Shown here: piece after piece, positions 1 to 5,454 of the stretch
Layout of the letters: every line of letters begins with the position of its first letter
How positions within the stretch are numbered: the stretch's first letter is position 1
DNA from: Desulfobulbaceae bacterium
Lineage (GTDB): Bacteria > Desulfobacterota > Desulfobulbia > Desulfobulbales > Desulfocapsaceae
Length of the DNA: 5,454 bases
Direction: 5' to 3'
NCBI GenBank assembly: GCA_027067035.1
Contig: JAMOMO010000466.1
Location: 1 to 5,454 of the forward strand
The notes under the pieces: model-generated
The model's input: only the letters and a program-made list of their open reading frames with translations
Databases searched by the model: none
What the model was told of the DNA's origin: nothing
Position numbers and translations under genes: made by a program

Positions 1-1
1 T

Positions 2-394
2 TACGGCGGAGAGATGTCGGCCCATCACTATTTCAGGAGTTTCGGTTATTGCGATTCAGGAATGATACCCTGGCTGCTGGTTGCCTCCCTGCTCAGCCGG
101 AAAAAGGTTCCGCTCTCCTCTCTGGTTGCGGAATATATGGCGGCCTATCCTGTTTCCGGCGAGATAAACAGTGTGGTGGCGGAGCCTGATCAGGTGATGG
201 CTGTTATCGAAGAGCGCTACAAAGACGGGGAAAAAGACTTTACCGACGGTCTTTCCGTGTCTTTTGCTGATTTTCGTTTTAATGTGAGAAAATCGAACAC
301 CGAGCCATTGCTGCGCCTCAATGTGGAAAGTCGTGGCGACCGTAAGCTGCTGAAAGAAAAAACCGATGAACTTCTGGCTATCATCAGAGACTGA
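2..394 (+). CDS. manB: Phosphomannomutase, C-terminal part (5' end outside window)
   Basis: This is the last 130 residues of an alpha-D-phosphohexomutase that interconverts mannose-6-phosphate and mannose-1-phosphate in the cytoplasm, the middle step of GDP-mannose synthesis. The reading frame is already open at base 2, and residues Tyr-Gly-Gly-Glu precede the first ATG at 14, so that ATG is internal. The sugar-binding loop GEMSAHHYF is at the very start of the visible part. The domain-IV phosphate-binding signature RKSNTEPLLRLNVESRGD lies near the end and closely resembles the E. coli CpsG equivalent (RSSNTEP...). The phosphoserine active site and the metal loop lie upstream and cannot be checked. 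The stop codon is 15 nt before the manC ATG, so the two are probably co-transcribed. A dual phosphoglucomutase/phosphomannomutase of AlgC type is possible, but the manC neighbour and CpsG-like wording favour phosphomannomutase. Confidence 0.93.
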   Translation, partial: YGGEMSAHHYFRSFGYCDSGMIPWLLVASLLSRKKVPLSSLVAEYMAAYPVSGEINSVVAEPDQVMAVIEERYKDGEKDFTDGLSVSFADFRFNVRKSNTEPLLRLNVESRGDRKLLKEKTDELLAIIRD

Positions 395-395
395 C

Positions 396-400
396 AAGGA
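396..400 (+). promoter_or_regulatory. Ribosome binding site that decides the manC start
   Basis: AAGGA lies directly after the manB stop. It is 9 nt before the ATG at 410 but only 3 nt before the in-frame GTG at 404. The spacing favours ATG 410, which also gives the usual short N-terminus of the family. Confidence 0.6.
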
Positions 401-409
401 AGAGTGAGC

Positions 410-1816
410 ATGCAGAAGATACAACCCGTTATCCTGGCCGGTGGCACCGGTTCCAGGCTTTGGCCCCTTTCCCGTGAACTGTATCCCAAACAGCTGCTGC
501 AGCTCATAGACGAGACCTCCCTGCTGCAGACCACTGTCCTCCGGGTGGGTCAGCTTGCCGAGGTGCTGCCGCCTCTTCTGGTGGTGGGGGAGGAACACCG
601 CTTTATCACCCGTCGTCAGGTGGATGGACTGGGCCTTGAGGGGTATACCATCCTTCTGGAACCCGTAGGCCGCAACACCGCACCCGCTGTCTGCGGCGCC
701 GTTGAATATATTGCCGTCGAACAGTCGGAAGACACCATTCTCCTTGTACTTCCCGCCGATCACCTGATCCTCAAAAAAGAGGCCTTTCAGGAGGTGGTTG
801 CCGCTGCTGCCGAACTGGCTGCAGAGGGGAAGATAGTCACCTTCGGGATAGAGCCGCAGCATCCTGAAACCGGATATGGCTATATTGAACAGGGCGAGGG
901 AAGTGCTGTGCTCTCCTTTCGTGAAAAACCTGATTTTGAGACGGCCAGAAACTATCTTGAGAAGGGAAATTATTTCTGGAACAGCGGTATGTTTGCCTTT
1001 TCCGTGAAGACTTTTCGGGAGGAAATGGAGCGGCTTGCCCCGGAGATGCTCTCCTGCATGAGAGAGTCGGTGCTGCTTGGCAAACGGGACGGGAGTTTTT
1101 TCCGGCTGGACGAGAACGCCATGCTGAGGTGTCCCAGTGATTCCATCGATTATGCCCTCATGGAAAAAACCGATAAGGCAGCCATGGTTGCTGCCGATCT
1201 TGACTGGAGTGATATCGGCTCCTGGCATGCCCTGTGGGAGGTCTCCGAAAAGGATGATGACGGCAATGTGGTGCAGGGTGATGTGCTGCTTGAAGATACC
1301 AGGAACTGCCTGATCCGTTCAGAGGACACCCTGGTGGCAACGGTGGGGCTCTCCGATATGCTGGTTGTTGAGACTGCTGACGCGGTGCTGGTTGCCCCCC
1401 TGGCCCGTTCCCAGGATGTCAAAAAGATCGTCAGTAAATTAAAGACGGGGCGGCGGAGTGAGTTCCGGCTGCACCGCACGGTTCACAGGCCCTGGGGAAG
1501 CTACACCGTGCTTGAGGAACATGCCCGCTATCAGATTAAGAGGATTACGGTGAATCCGGGGGCGAAACTCTCCCTGCAGATGCACCATCACCGCCATGAA
1601 CACTGGGTGCTTGTCTCGGGTACGGCACGTATCACCAATGGTGACGAGGTTTTTCTTCTCTATGAAAACCAGTCAACCTATATTCCTGCCGGAGTGAGGC
1701 ATCGCCTTGAAAATCCGGGTGTGCTTGAGCTTGAACTCATTGAGGTGCAGAACGGCAGTTACCTTGGCGAAGATGACATCGTCAGGTTTGAGGACGATTA
1801 TGGCCGCAAGGAGTAA
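410..1816 (+). CDS. manC: Bifunctional mannose-6-phosphate isomerase / mannose-1-phosphate guanylyltransferase
   Basis: This cytoplasmic enzyme of 468 residues is the usual size for the type II (AlgA/XanB/ManC) family. The N-terminal nucleotidyltransferase domain (about 1-290) makes GDP-mannose from mannose-1-phosphate and GTP. It shows the pyrophosphorylase signature GGTGSRLWPLSRELYPKQ at 11-28 with the nucleotide-contacting Arg16 and Lys27, then PADH at 115-118, FREKP at 170-174 and YFWNSGMF at 188-195. The C-terminal cupin domain (about 355-468) is the isomerase for fructose-6-P and mannose-6-P. It begins at HRPWGSY (359-365) and carries the metal-binding motif QMHHHRHEHW (390-399), so both activities look intact. 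I chose ATG 410 over the GTG at 404 because of the AAGGA spacing. The gene follows manB by 15 nt as a GDP-mannose operon for surface polysaccharide. Its stop is 14 nt from that of convergent mtnA. A single-function guanylyltransferase with a decayed isomerase domain is unlikely, since the motif is complete. Confidence 0.96.
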   Translation: MQKIQPVILAGGTGSRLWPLSRELYPKQLLQLIDETSLLQTTVLRVGQLAEVLPPLLVVGEEHRFITRRQVDGLGLEGYTILLEPVGRNTAPAVCGAVEYIAVEQSEDTILLVLPADHLILKKEAFQEVVAAAAELAAEGKIVTFGIEPQHPETGYGYIEQGEGSAVLSFREKPDFETARNYLEKGNYFWNSGMFAFSVKTFREEMERLAPEMLSCMRESVLLGKRDGSFFRLDENAMLRCPSDSIDYALMEKTDKAAMVAADLDWSDIGSWHALWEVSEKDDDGNVVQGDVLLEDTRNCLIRSEDTLVATVGLSDMLVVETADAVLVAPLARSQDVKKIVSKLKTGRRSEFRLHRTVHRPWGSYTVLEEHARYQIKRITVNPGAKLSLQMHHHRHEHWVLVSGTARITNGDEVFLLYENQSTYIPAGVRHRLENPGVLELELIEVQNGSYLGEDDIVRFEDDYGRKE

Positions 1817-1830
1817 TTTCTGCTGACCCT

Positions 1831-2931
1831 CTATTTTTCCGGAAAGAGCCTGTGTATTGCCTCACGGCTGGCGGCAGTGATGCCGCGTTCGGTGATAAGA
1901 CCTGTCACCAGGCGGGCAGGCGTAATGTCAAAGCTGTAGTTTAAGGCCTTTGTTCCGGGTGCCGTGAGCTGCACGGTCTCCACCGTCCCCCCTTCTGTCA
2001 TGCCGCTTATGGCGGTCACCTCATCACCTGCACGTTCCTCAATGGGGATCTCCTGTCCGGAATCCATCTCCCAGTCAAAGGTGGATGAGGGCAGGGCAAC
2101 GTAAAAGGGGATTTCATTGTCCCGGGCCGCCAGTGCCTTGAGGTAGGTCCCTATTTTATTGGCCACATCTCCTGTGTGGGTGGTTCTGTCCGTACCCACA
2201 ATCACCATGTCCACCATTCCCTGCTGCATGAGATGACCGCCTGCATTGTCGGTGATCAGGGTGCAGGGAATCTCTTCCTGCTGCAGTTCCCAGGCGGTGA
2301 GCTTTGCCCCCTGGTTCCAGGGGCGGGTCTCATCCACCCAGACATGAATGTCGATCCCGGCGTCACGGGCTGCATAGATGGGCGCGGTGGCGGAGCCGTA
2401 ATCCACAAATGCCAGCCAGCCGGCGTTGCAGTGGGTGAGGATATTCACGGTTTTGCCGCCTTTTTTCTCGCTGAGCTCCCTGATGATGTCAAGGCCGTGC
2501 CGGCCGAGTGCCTTGCAGAAGGCGGCATCCTCATCTGCTATCTCACAGGCGGTTTCAAAGATTATCCGTTTCTGCTTCTCCTCGTCCGCCGTATCCTGCA
2601 CGGCAGTAAGTACCCGGTCCACCGCCCATTTGAGATTTCTGGCCGTGGGCCGGCTCCTGTCGAGCTTTTCAGCTCCATCCTTCAGGGCGGCATCCAGTCT
2701 GCCGGGTTCGGCCCCTGCTGCTGCCAGGTGCATTCCAAAACCCGCTGTGGCTCCGATGAGCCCGGCTCCCCGAACGTGCATGTCCCGGATCGCCGCCACC
2801 GCATCGTCAACTGTGCGCAGTTCTTCGATGACAAAGTTGTGGGGAAGGTGTCTCTGATCAATGATCCTGATGCAGTTCTTCTCTTCTCTGGCAGGCCAGA
2901 TGGTACGGTAGCGGGTCTTGTTTATATTCAT
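1831..2931 (-). CDS. mtnA: S-methyl-5-thioribose-1-phosphate isomerase
   Basis: This 366-residue enzyme of the eIF-2B alpha/beta/delta-like family converts 5-methylthioribose-1-phosphate to 5-methylthioribulose-1-phosphate in methionine salvage; related enzymes also act on 5-deoxyribose-1-phosphate. Visible motifs in order are RGAGLIGATAGFG (54-66), RPTARNLKWAVDR (94-106), ILTHCNAG (164-171), DETRPWNQGAKLTAWEL (200-216), ITDNAGGHLM (226-235) and VGTDRTTHTGDVANKIGTY (245-263). Cys168 and Asp248 match the known catalytic Cys/Asp pair. The wording (WNQG, NAGGHLMQ, VGTDRTT, FDITPARLVTGLITERG) resembles the alphaproteobacterial form more than the Bacillus form, from memory of the family. Position 57 is Gly where RGAP is usual. 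The ATG at 2931 has only a weak purine-rich SD (GAAAGA), but homologues start at about the same place. No mtnK, mtnP, mtnB or RuBisCO-like gene is nearby. It converges on manC and diverges from amt. Confidence 0.94.
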   Translation of the reverse strand: MNINKTRYRTIWPAREEKNCIRIIDQRHLPHNFVIEELRTVDDAVAAIRDMHVRGAGLIGATAGFGMHLAAAGAEPGRLDAALKDGAEKLDRSRPTARNLKWAVDRVLTAVQDTADEEKQKRIIFETACEIADEDAAFCKALGRHGLDIIRELSEKKGGKTVNILTHCNAGWLAFVDYGSATAPIYAARDAGIDIHVWVDETRPWNQGAKLTAWELQQEEIPCTLITDNAGGHLMQQGMVDMVIVGTDRTTHTGDVANKIGTYLKALAARDNEIPFYVALPSSTFDWEMDSGQEIPIEERAGDEVTAISGMTEGGTVETVQLTAPGTKALNYSFDITPARLVTGLITERGITAASREAIHRLFPEK

Positions 2932-3173
2932 GATATCTTTCTTGCAAAATGGATGGGTAGGCGAATTGTGCGCAGTCTGCGGACAGAAAAAAGATAATCC
3001 ATTCCCCCTGCTTTCACAAGAGCTGTTCCCCCTTCATCATGTTTCAAAAAAGTGCACAAAAGTAACAAAATTGGAAAACCGAAGGCCGTTTATTACATAA
3101 ATGTAGTAAAGTATCGGGTGCTCAGGGGGCTTATATTGGGGTATTTTGCCAGGAAACATGTGTAATACCGGAA

Positions 3174-3186
3174 AGATATGATATCT
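3174..3186. repeat. Perfect 13-nt inverted repeat upstream of the sigma-54-like element
   Basis: AGATAT-G-ATATCT is a perfect 6+1+6 dyad ending 9 nt before the TGG of the candidate promoter. It could be a regulator or architectural-protein site, but it is AT-rich and short, so chance is a real alternative. It is closer to the promoter than a typical sigma-54 enhancer site. Confidence 0.3.
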
Positions 3187-3195
3187 ATGCTGTTC

Positions 3196-3211
3196 TGGCA
3201 TGACTGTTGTA
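3196..3211 (+). promoter_or_regulatory. Candidate sigma-54 (RpoN) -24/-12 promoter for amt
   Basis: TGGCATGACTGTTGTA fits the consensus TGGCACG-N4-TTGCA. The -24 GG (3197-3198) and the -12 dinucleotide (3209-3210) are exactly 10 nt apart. The deviations are T for C in the -24 block and GT for GC at -12. Transcription would begin near 3222, giving a leader of about 170 nt. RpoN/NtrC control of amtB is well known in proteobacteria, and the orientation and position fit. The site is read by eye only. Confidence 0.55.
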
Positions 3212-3237
3212 TGTAGTATGCAGTTTTCTGTCTTCAT

Positions 3238-3259
3238 GGCACATACTGAGGAGAGTGCC
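3238..3259 (+). other. Small leader hairpin with an SD-like sequence in its loop
   Basis: GGCAC (3238-3242) can pair with GTGCC (3255-3259) around a 12-nt loop that contains GAGGAG (3248-3253). It falls just downstream of the predicted amt transcription start. Five base pairs is weak, so a structural role is speculative. Confidence 0.25.
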
Positions 3260-3264
3260 GCATA

Positions 3265-3330
3265 ATGGGGGTTGAATTCAAAAGGAGTTATCGGAAATTG
3301 CAGGCTGGATTGGGAGACCCGGACCTGTGA
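3265..3330 (+). CDS. Possible 21-codon leader ORF upstream of amt
   Basis: An ATG at 3265 opens a 21-residue frame, MGVEFKRSYRKLQAGLGDPDL, ending at TGA 3328-3330. It is preceded by GAGGAG (3248-3253) with an 11-nt gap, which is somewhat long. It would be translated from the presumed amt leader, 60 nt before the amt start. I recognise no family; it has a basic N-terminal half and no membrane segment. It may be chance, since frames this short are common, or a regulatory upstream peptide. Confidence 0.2.
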   Translation: MGVEFKRSYRKLQAGLGDPDL

Positions 3331-3378
3331 TTTATTTTCTGCCGGTTGTTTTTTTTTGAGGCGCCGGCTGTTTTATCC

Positions 3379-3385
3379 AAGGAGG
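3379..3385 (+). promoter_or_regulatory. Strong ribosome binding site for the first amt
   Basis: AAGGAGG is a near-perfect Shine-Dalgarno sequence 5 nt before ATG 3391. It excludes the upstream in-frame TTG at 3346, which would add 15 residues not expected in the family. Confidence 0.85.
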
Positions 3386-3390
3386 AAAAA

Positions 3391-4614
3391 ATGATTAGTG
3401 CTGCGGATACCGCCTTTATCATGGCGGCGGCGGGACTGGTGTTGCTTATGACACCGGGGCTTGCCCTTTTTTATGCCGGAATGGTTCGAAGCAAGAACGT
3501 GCTTGGTACCATGATGCAGAGTTTCTTTATGATCGCCCTGATATCTGTTGAGTGGGTGTATCTCGGATACTCGATGTCTTTCGGGCCTGACGTTGCAGGT
3601 GTCATAGGTGACCTGTCATGGTTTGCCTTGAATGGTGTGACAACGGCACCGAGCCCGGATTACGCAACAACAATCCCGCAGATACTCTTCATGGTGTACC
3701 AGTGTATGTTCGCCATCATCACCCCGGCACTGATCACCGGCGCCTTTGCGGAACGGGTTCGTTTTGTCCCCTTCCTGATCTTTGCGCTGCTGTGGGCGGT
3801 CTTTGTCTATAATCCGGTCTGTCACTGGGTATGGGGAAAGGGAGGATGGCTTGGAAATATGGGTGTGATGGATTTTGCCGGAGGTCTGGTTGTCCATGTG
3901 ACCTGCGGTGCTGCCGCCCTTGCTGCAATATTAGTGATAGGGCCGCGGCGCGGCTATGGAAAGCAGAGTTATATTCCACACAGCCTGCCCATGACCTTTC
4001 TCGGTACAGGTCTTCTCTGGTTCGGCTGGTTTGGCTTTAATGGCGGATCAGCTCTTGCCGCCGACGAGGTTGCGGTCACCGCATTTGTGGCGACCCACCT
4101 TGGTGGTATGGCCGGAATGCTGATGTGGGTGGTCATGGAATGGTTTACCCTTGGCAGGGCAACAACCCTCGGGGCGGCATCCGGTGCCATTGCAGGGCTT
4201 GCGACCATCACCCCGGCGGCGGGTTTTGTGGGACCCAATTCAGCCATAATCATAGGATGTCTTGCCGGTATGCTCTGTTTTGCAGCGGTGAATCTGAAAA
4301 CCAGGCTCAAGCTTGATGATTCCCTCGATGTTGTTGGAATCCATGGGGTTGGTGGTGCCATTGGTACCATCTGTCTTGGCATTTTTGCCTCCACTGCCGT
4401 GAATCCTGGCGGTGTTGACGGACTTCTTGCCGGAAATGCGGCTCAGCTCGGAAAACAGGCCTTCGGAGTGGCTGTTGTCGGCTCTTATACCCTGGTTGTG
4501 AGCTGGATTCTGCTGAAGCTTGTTCATGGAACCATGGGGCTTCGGGTGAATGAAGAGGCTGAAGTTGCAGGTCTTGATTATACCGAACATTCAGAGACCG
4601 CGTATAATAATTAG
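3391..4614 (+). CDS. amtB: Ammonium transporter, Amt family (first of tandem pair)
   Basis: This 407-residue inner-membrane channel/transporter conducts ammonium as a trimer. Eleven membrane segments are expected, and hydrophobic stretches run from about residue 7 to 378. Residues matching the E. coli AmtB mechanism are all present: gate Phe107 and Phe216, recruitment-site Trp148 and Ser220, structural Asp161, and the pore twin histidines His169 (GGLVVHV) and His318 (VVGIHGVGG). There is no cleavable signal peptide; the first helix starts almost at once, as in many bacterial Amts, unlike E. coli. The cytoplasmic tail (about 381-407, GLRVNEEAEVAGLDYTEHSE) keeps the conserved region that PII proteins contact, with Ser where HGE is usual. 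ATG 3391 is fixed by the AAGGAGG at 3379. It is followed by a second amt 114 nt downstream and preceded by a candidate RpoN promoter, so nitrogen control is likely. A sensor-type Amt is less likely because no extra signalling domain is attached. Confidence 0.96.
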   Translation: MISAADTAFIMAAAGLVLLMTPGLALFYAGMVRSKNVLGTMMQSFFMIALISVEWVYLGYSMSFGPDVAGVIGDLSWFALNGVTTAPSPDYATTIPQILFMVYQCMFAIITPALITGAFAERVRFVPFLIFALLWAVFVYNPVCHWVWGKGGWLGNMGVMDFAGGLVVHVTCGAAALAAILVIGPRRGYGKQSYIPHSLPMTFLGTGLLWFGWFGFNGGSALAADEVAVTAFVATHLGGMAGMLMWVVMEWFTLGRATTLGAASGAIAGLATITPAAGFVGPNSAIIIGCLAGMLCFAAVNLKTRLKLDDSLDVVGIHGVGGAIGTICLGIFASTAVNPGGVDGLLAGNAAQLGKQAFGVAVVGSYTLVVSWILLKLVHGTMGLRVNEEAEVAGLDYTEHSETAYNN

Positions 4615-4638
4615 TGTGATTGAAGGGACGGTGGCTGG

Positions 4639-4671
4639 AGCGGAGGCGGGAATGTCAAACCCGCCTCTGCT
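4639..4671 (+). other. GC-rich stem-loop between the two amt genes
   Basis: AGCGGAGGCGGG (4639-4650) pairs with CCCGCCTCTGCT (4660-4671) through 12 positions with one G-U wobble, around a 9-nt loop (AATGTCAAA). It starts 24 nt after the first amt stop. No U-tract follows, so it is not a classical Rho-independent terminator. It more likely stabilises the upstream message or lowers read-through to the second gene, if it has a role. Confidence 0.6.
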
Positions 4672-4718
4672 GCAAGTATCAGTATCTTCAATCTGTTTAT
4701 GTTAACCAAAAAAACAAT

Positions 4719-4722
4719 GGAG
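4719..4722 (+). promoter_or_regulatory. Ribosome binding site for the second amt
   Basis: GGAG sits 6 nt before ATG 4729, supporting that start. It is weaker than the AAGGAGG of the first copy. Confidence 0.65.
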
Positions 4723-4728
4723 TAGGGA

Positions 4729-5454
4729 ATGAACAGTGGAGATACCGCTTTTATGCTTGTTGCTACGGCAATGGTAATGTTGATGACGCCAGGACTGGCG
4801 CTGTTTTACAGTGGACTGGTACGCAGTAAAAATGTGCTGTCCACCACCATGCAGAGTTTTGTCTGCCTCGGTGTGATCACAGTTATCTGGGTATTGTATG
4901 GATACTCACTGGCCTTTGGACCTGATATCGGAAGTTTTGTGGGGAATCTTGATTTTGCAGGACTTAAAAATGTGGGTCTGACCCCCGGACCCTATTCGGA
5001 TACCATTCCGGATCTGCTTTTCTGTGCCTTTCAGCTGATGTTTGCCATCATCACCCCGGCACTTATCACAGGCGCCATTGCAGAGCGAATGAAGTTTTCG
5101 GCCTATCTGCTCTTTATCGTCTTCTGGTCAACCTTTGTCTACTTCCCGATCTGCCACTGGGTATGGGGACAGGGCGGCTGGCTCGGTGAGATGGGTGCGC
5201 TCGACTTTGCAGGCGGTACCGTCATTCATATCAATTCTGGTGCAGCAGCCCTTGTGGCCTGTCTCATGCTCGGAAAAAGAAAAGGTTATGGACGCGATGC
5301 CATGCATCCCCATTCCCTGCCGCTCACCGTTCTCGGTGCCGGTCTTCTCTGGTTCGGCTGGTTTGGCTTCAATGCGGGATCAGCGCTTTCCGCAGGTCCG
5401 GTTGCCGTACTTGCCCTTATGACCACACAGGTTGCAACCGGCGCCGGACTGCTG
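4729..5454 (+). CDS. Ammonium transporter, Amt family (second copy, 3' end outside window)
   Basis: The first 242 codons of a second Amt family membrane protein are visible, and the frame stays open to the last base. It starts MNSGDTAFMLVATAMV and aligns with the first copy along its whole length, with a one-residue offset at the N-terminus and another near residue 88. Over half of positions look identical by eye. Pore residues are kept: Phe105, Trp146 (CHWVWG), Asp159 (LDFAGG), first pore His167 (TVIHIN), Phe214 and Ser218 (FGFNAGS). The second pore histidine and PII-contacting tail lie beyond the window. No signal peptide is present, and the first helix starts at once. ATG 4729 is supported by GGAG. 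I saw no promoter in the 114-nt gap, so it may depend on the upstream amt promoter. Whether it is a transporter of different affinity or carries a C-terminal domain cannot be seen. Confidence 0.95.
   Translation, partial: MNSGDTAFMLVATAMVMLMTPGLALFYSGLVRSKNVLSTTMQSFVCLGVITVIWVLYGYSLAFGPDIGSFVGNLDFAGLKNVGLTPGPYSDTIPDLLFCAFQLMFAIITPALITGAIAERMKFSAYLLFIVFWSTFVYFPICHWVWGQGGWLGEMGALDFAGGTVIHINSGAAALVACLMLGKRKGYGRDAMHPHSLPLTVLGAGLLWFGWFGFNAGSALSAGPVAVLALMTTQVATGAGLL

Larger units (their letters stand above)
2932..3390. other. Divergent control region between mtnA and amt
   Basis: This 459-nt AT-richer spacer contains no convincing full gene. On the mtnA side there is an 11-nt dyad CGCAGTCTGCG (2971-2981) in the presumed mtnA leader, but no -35/-10 pair I would defend. 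In the middle there is a 12-nt dyad TACATAAATGTA (3094-3105). On the amt side lie the dyad at 3174-3186, the sigma-54-like element at 3196-3211, a hairpin at 3238-3259, a possible small ORF at 3265-3330 and a run of nine T at 3349-3357. I found no clear NtrC-type site (TGCACC-N5-GGTGCA). Confidence 0.7.

Noticed and set aside
56..1228. 390-codon open frame on the minus strand
   Set aside because: It lies antisense to manB/manC, whose protein motifs are unmistakable; the translation shows no recognisable domain and is a codon-bias shadow.
2176..2997. 273-codon open frame on the plus strand
   Set aside because: It is antisense to mtnA and extends past its start, resembles no family, and mtnA accounts for the region.
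3138..3149. Second sigma-54-like element (TTGGGGTATTTTGC)
   Set aside because: GG and GC are only 8 nt apart instead of 10, which breaks the required -24/-12 spacing.
3037..3237. 66-codon minus-strand frame in the mtnA-amt spacer
   Set aside because: It has no Shine-Dalgarno before the ATG, shows no recognisable composition or motif, and overlaps the sigma-54-like element.
3341..3368. Terminator-like GCCGG ... CCGGC with a T-run
   Set aside because: The nine T lie inside the loop rather than after the stem, and the stem is only 5 bp.
4603..4608. Exact TATAAT at the end of the first amt, as a -10 box for the second copy
   Set aside because: No acceptable -35 lies at 16-18 nt and no extended -10 TG is present; TTGATT is 23 nt away. 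The bases encode the Tyr-Asn of the normal C-terminus.
4620..4829. 69-codon frame across the amt-amt gap
   Set aside because: It overlaps the stem-loop and the start of the second amt in another frame, and its sequence looks like an out-of-frame reading.

Overview
The window carries five protein-coding genes in three blocks. They look like ordinary bacterial chromosome: moderate GC, strong Shine-Dalgarno sites, and no transposase, integrase, tRNA, rRNA or CRISPR array. The phosphomannomutase/ManC pair, an MtnA with alphaproteobacterial-like motifs and tandem Amt transporters behind a sigma-54-like promoter suggest a Gram-negative proteobacterium or a member of Desulfobacterota. That placement is inference; no taxonomic marker gene is present.

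Block 1 (2-1816, plus strand) is the end of a phosphomannomutase gene (manB/cpsG type) followed 15 nt later by a complete bifunctional mannose-6-phosphate isomerase / mannose-1-phosphate guanylyltransferase (manC/algA type). Together they cover fructose-6-P to mannose-6-P to mannose-1-P to GDP-mannose, the donor for LPS, capsule and exopolysaccharide synthesis.

Block 2 (1831-2931, minus strand) is mtnA, S-methyl-5-thioribose-1-phosphate isomerase of methionine/5'-deoxy-nucleoside salvage. It converges on manC with only 14 nt between the stop codons and no recognisable terminator there. No other salvage gene is visible.

A 459-nt AT-richer spacer (2932-3390) separates the divergently transcribed mtnA and amt genes. 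It holds a good sigma-54 -24/-12 candidate facing amt, a short perfect dyad just upstream of it, a predicted leader of about 170 nt with a small hairpin and a possible 21-codon ORF, and a strong SD before the amt start.

Block 3 (3391-5454, plus strand) is two tandem ammonium transporter genes of the Amt/MEP/Rh family. The first is complete (407 aa). The second starts at 4729 and runs off the window end, with 242 codons visible. They are separated by 114 nt containing a 12-bp GC-rich stem-loop. Both keep the pore residues visible within them. The arrangement fits nitrogen-regulated ammonium uptake; a PII gene (glnB/glnK) would be expected nearby but is not in view.

I did not find a clearly new biological system. 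The points most worth checking are the amt control region, the paired and diverged Amt paralogues with the hairpin between them, and the isolated mtnA.
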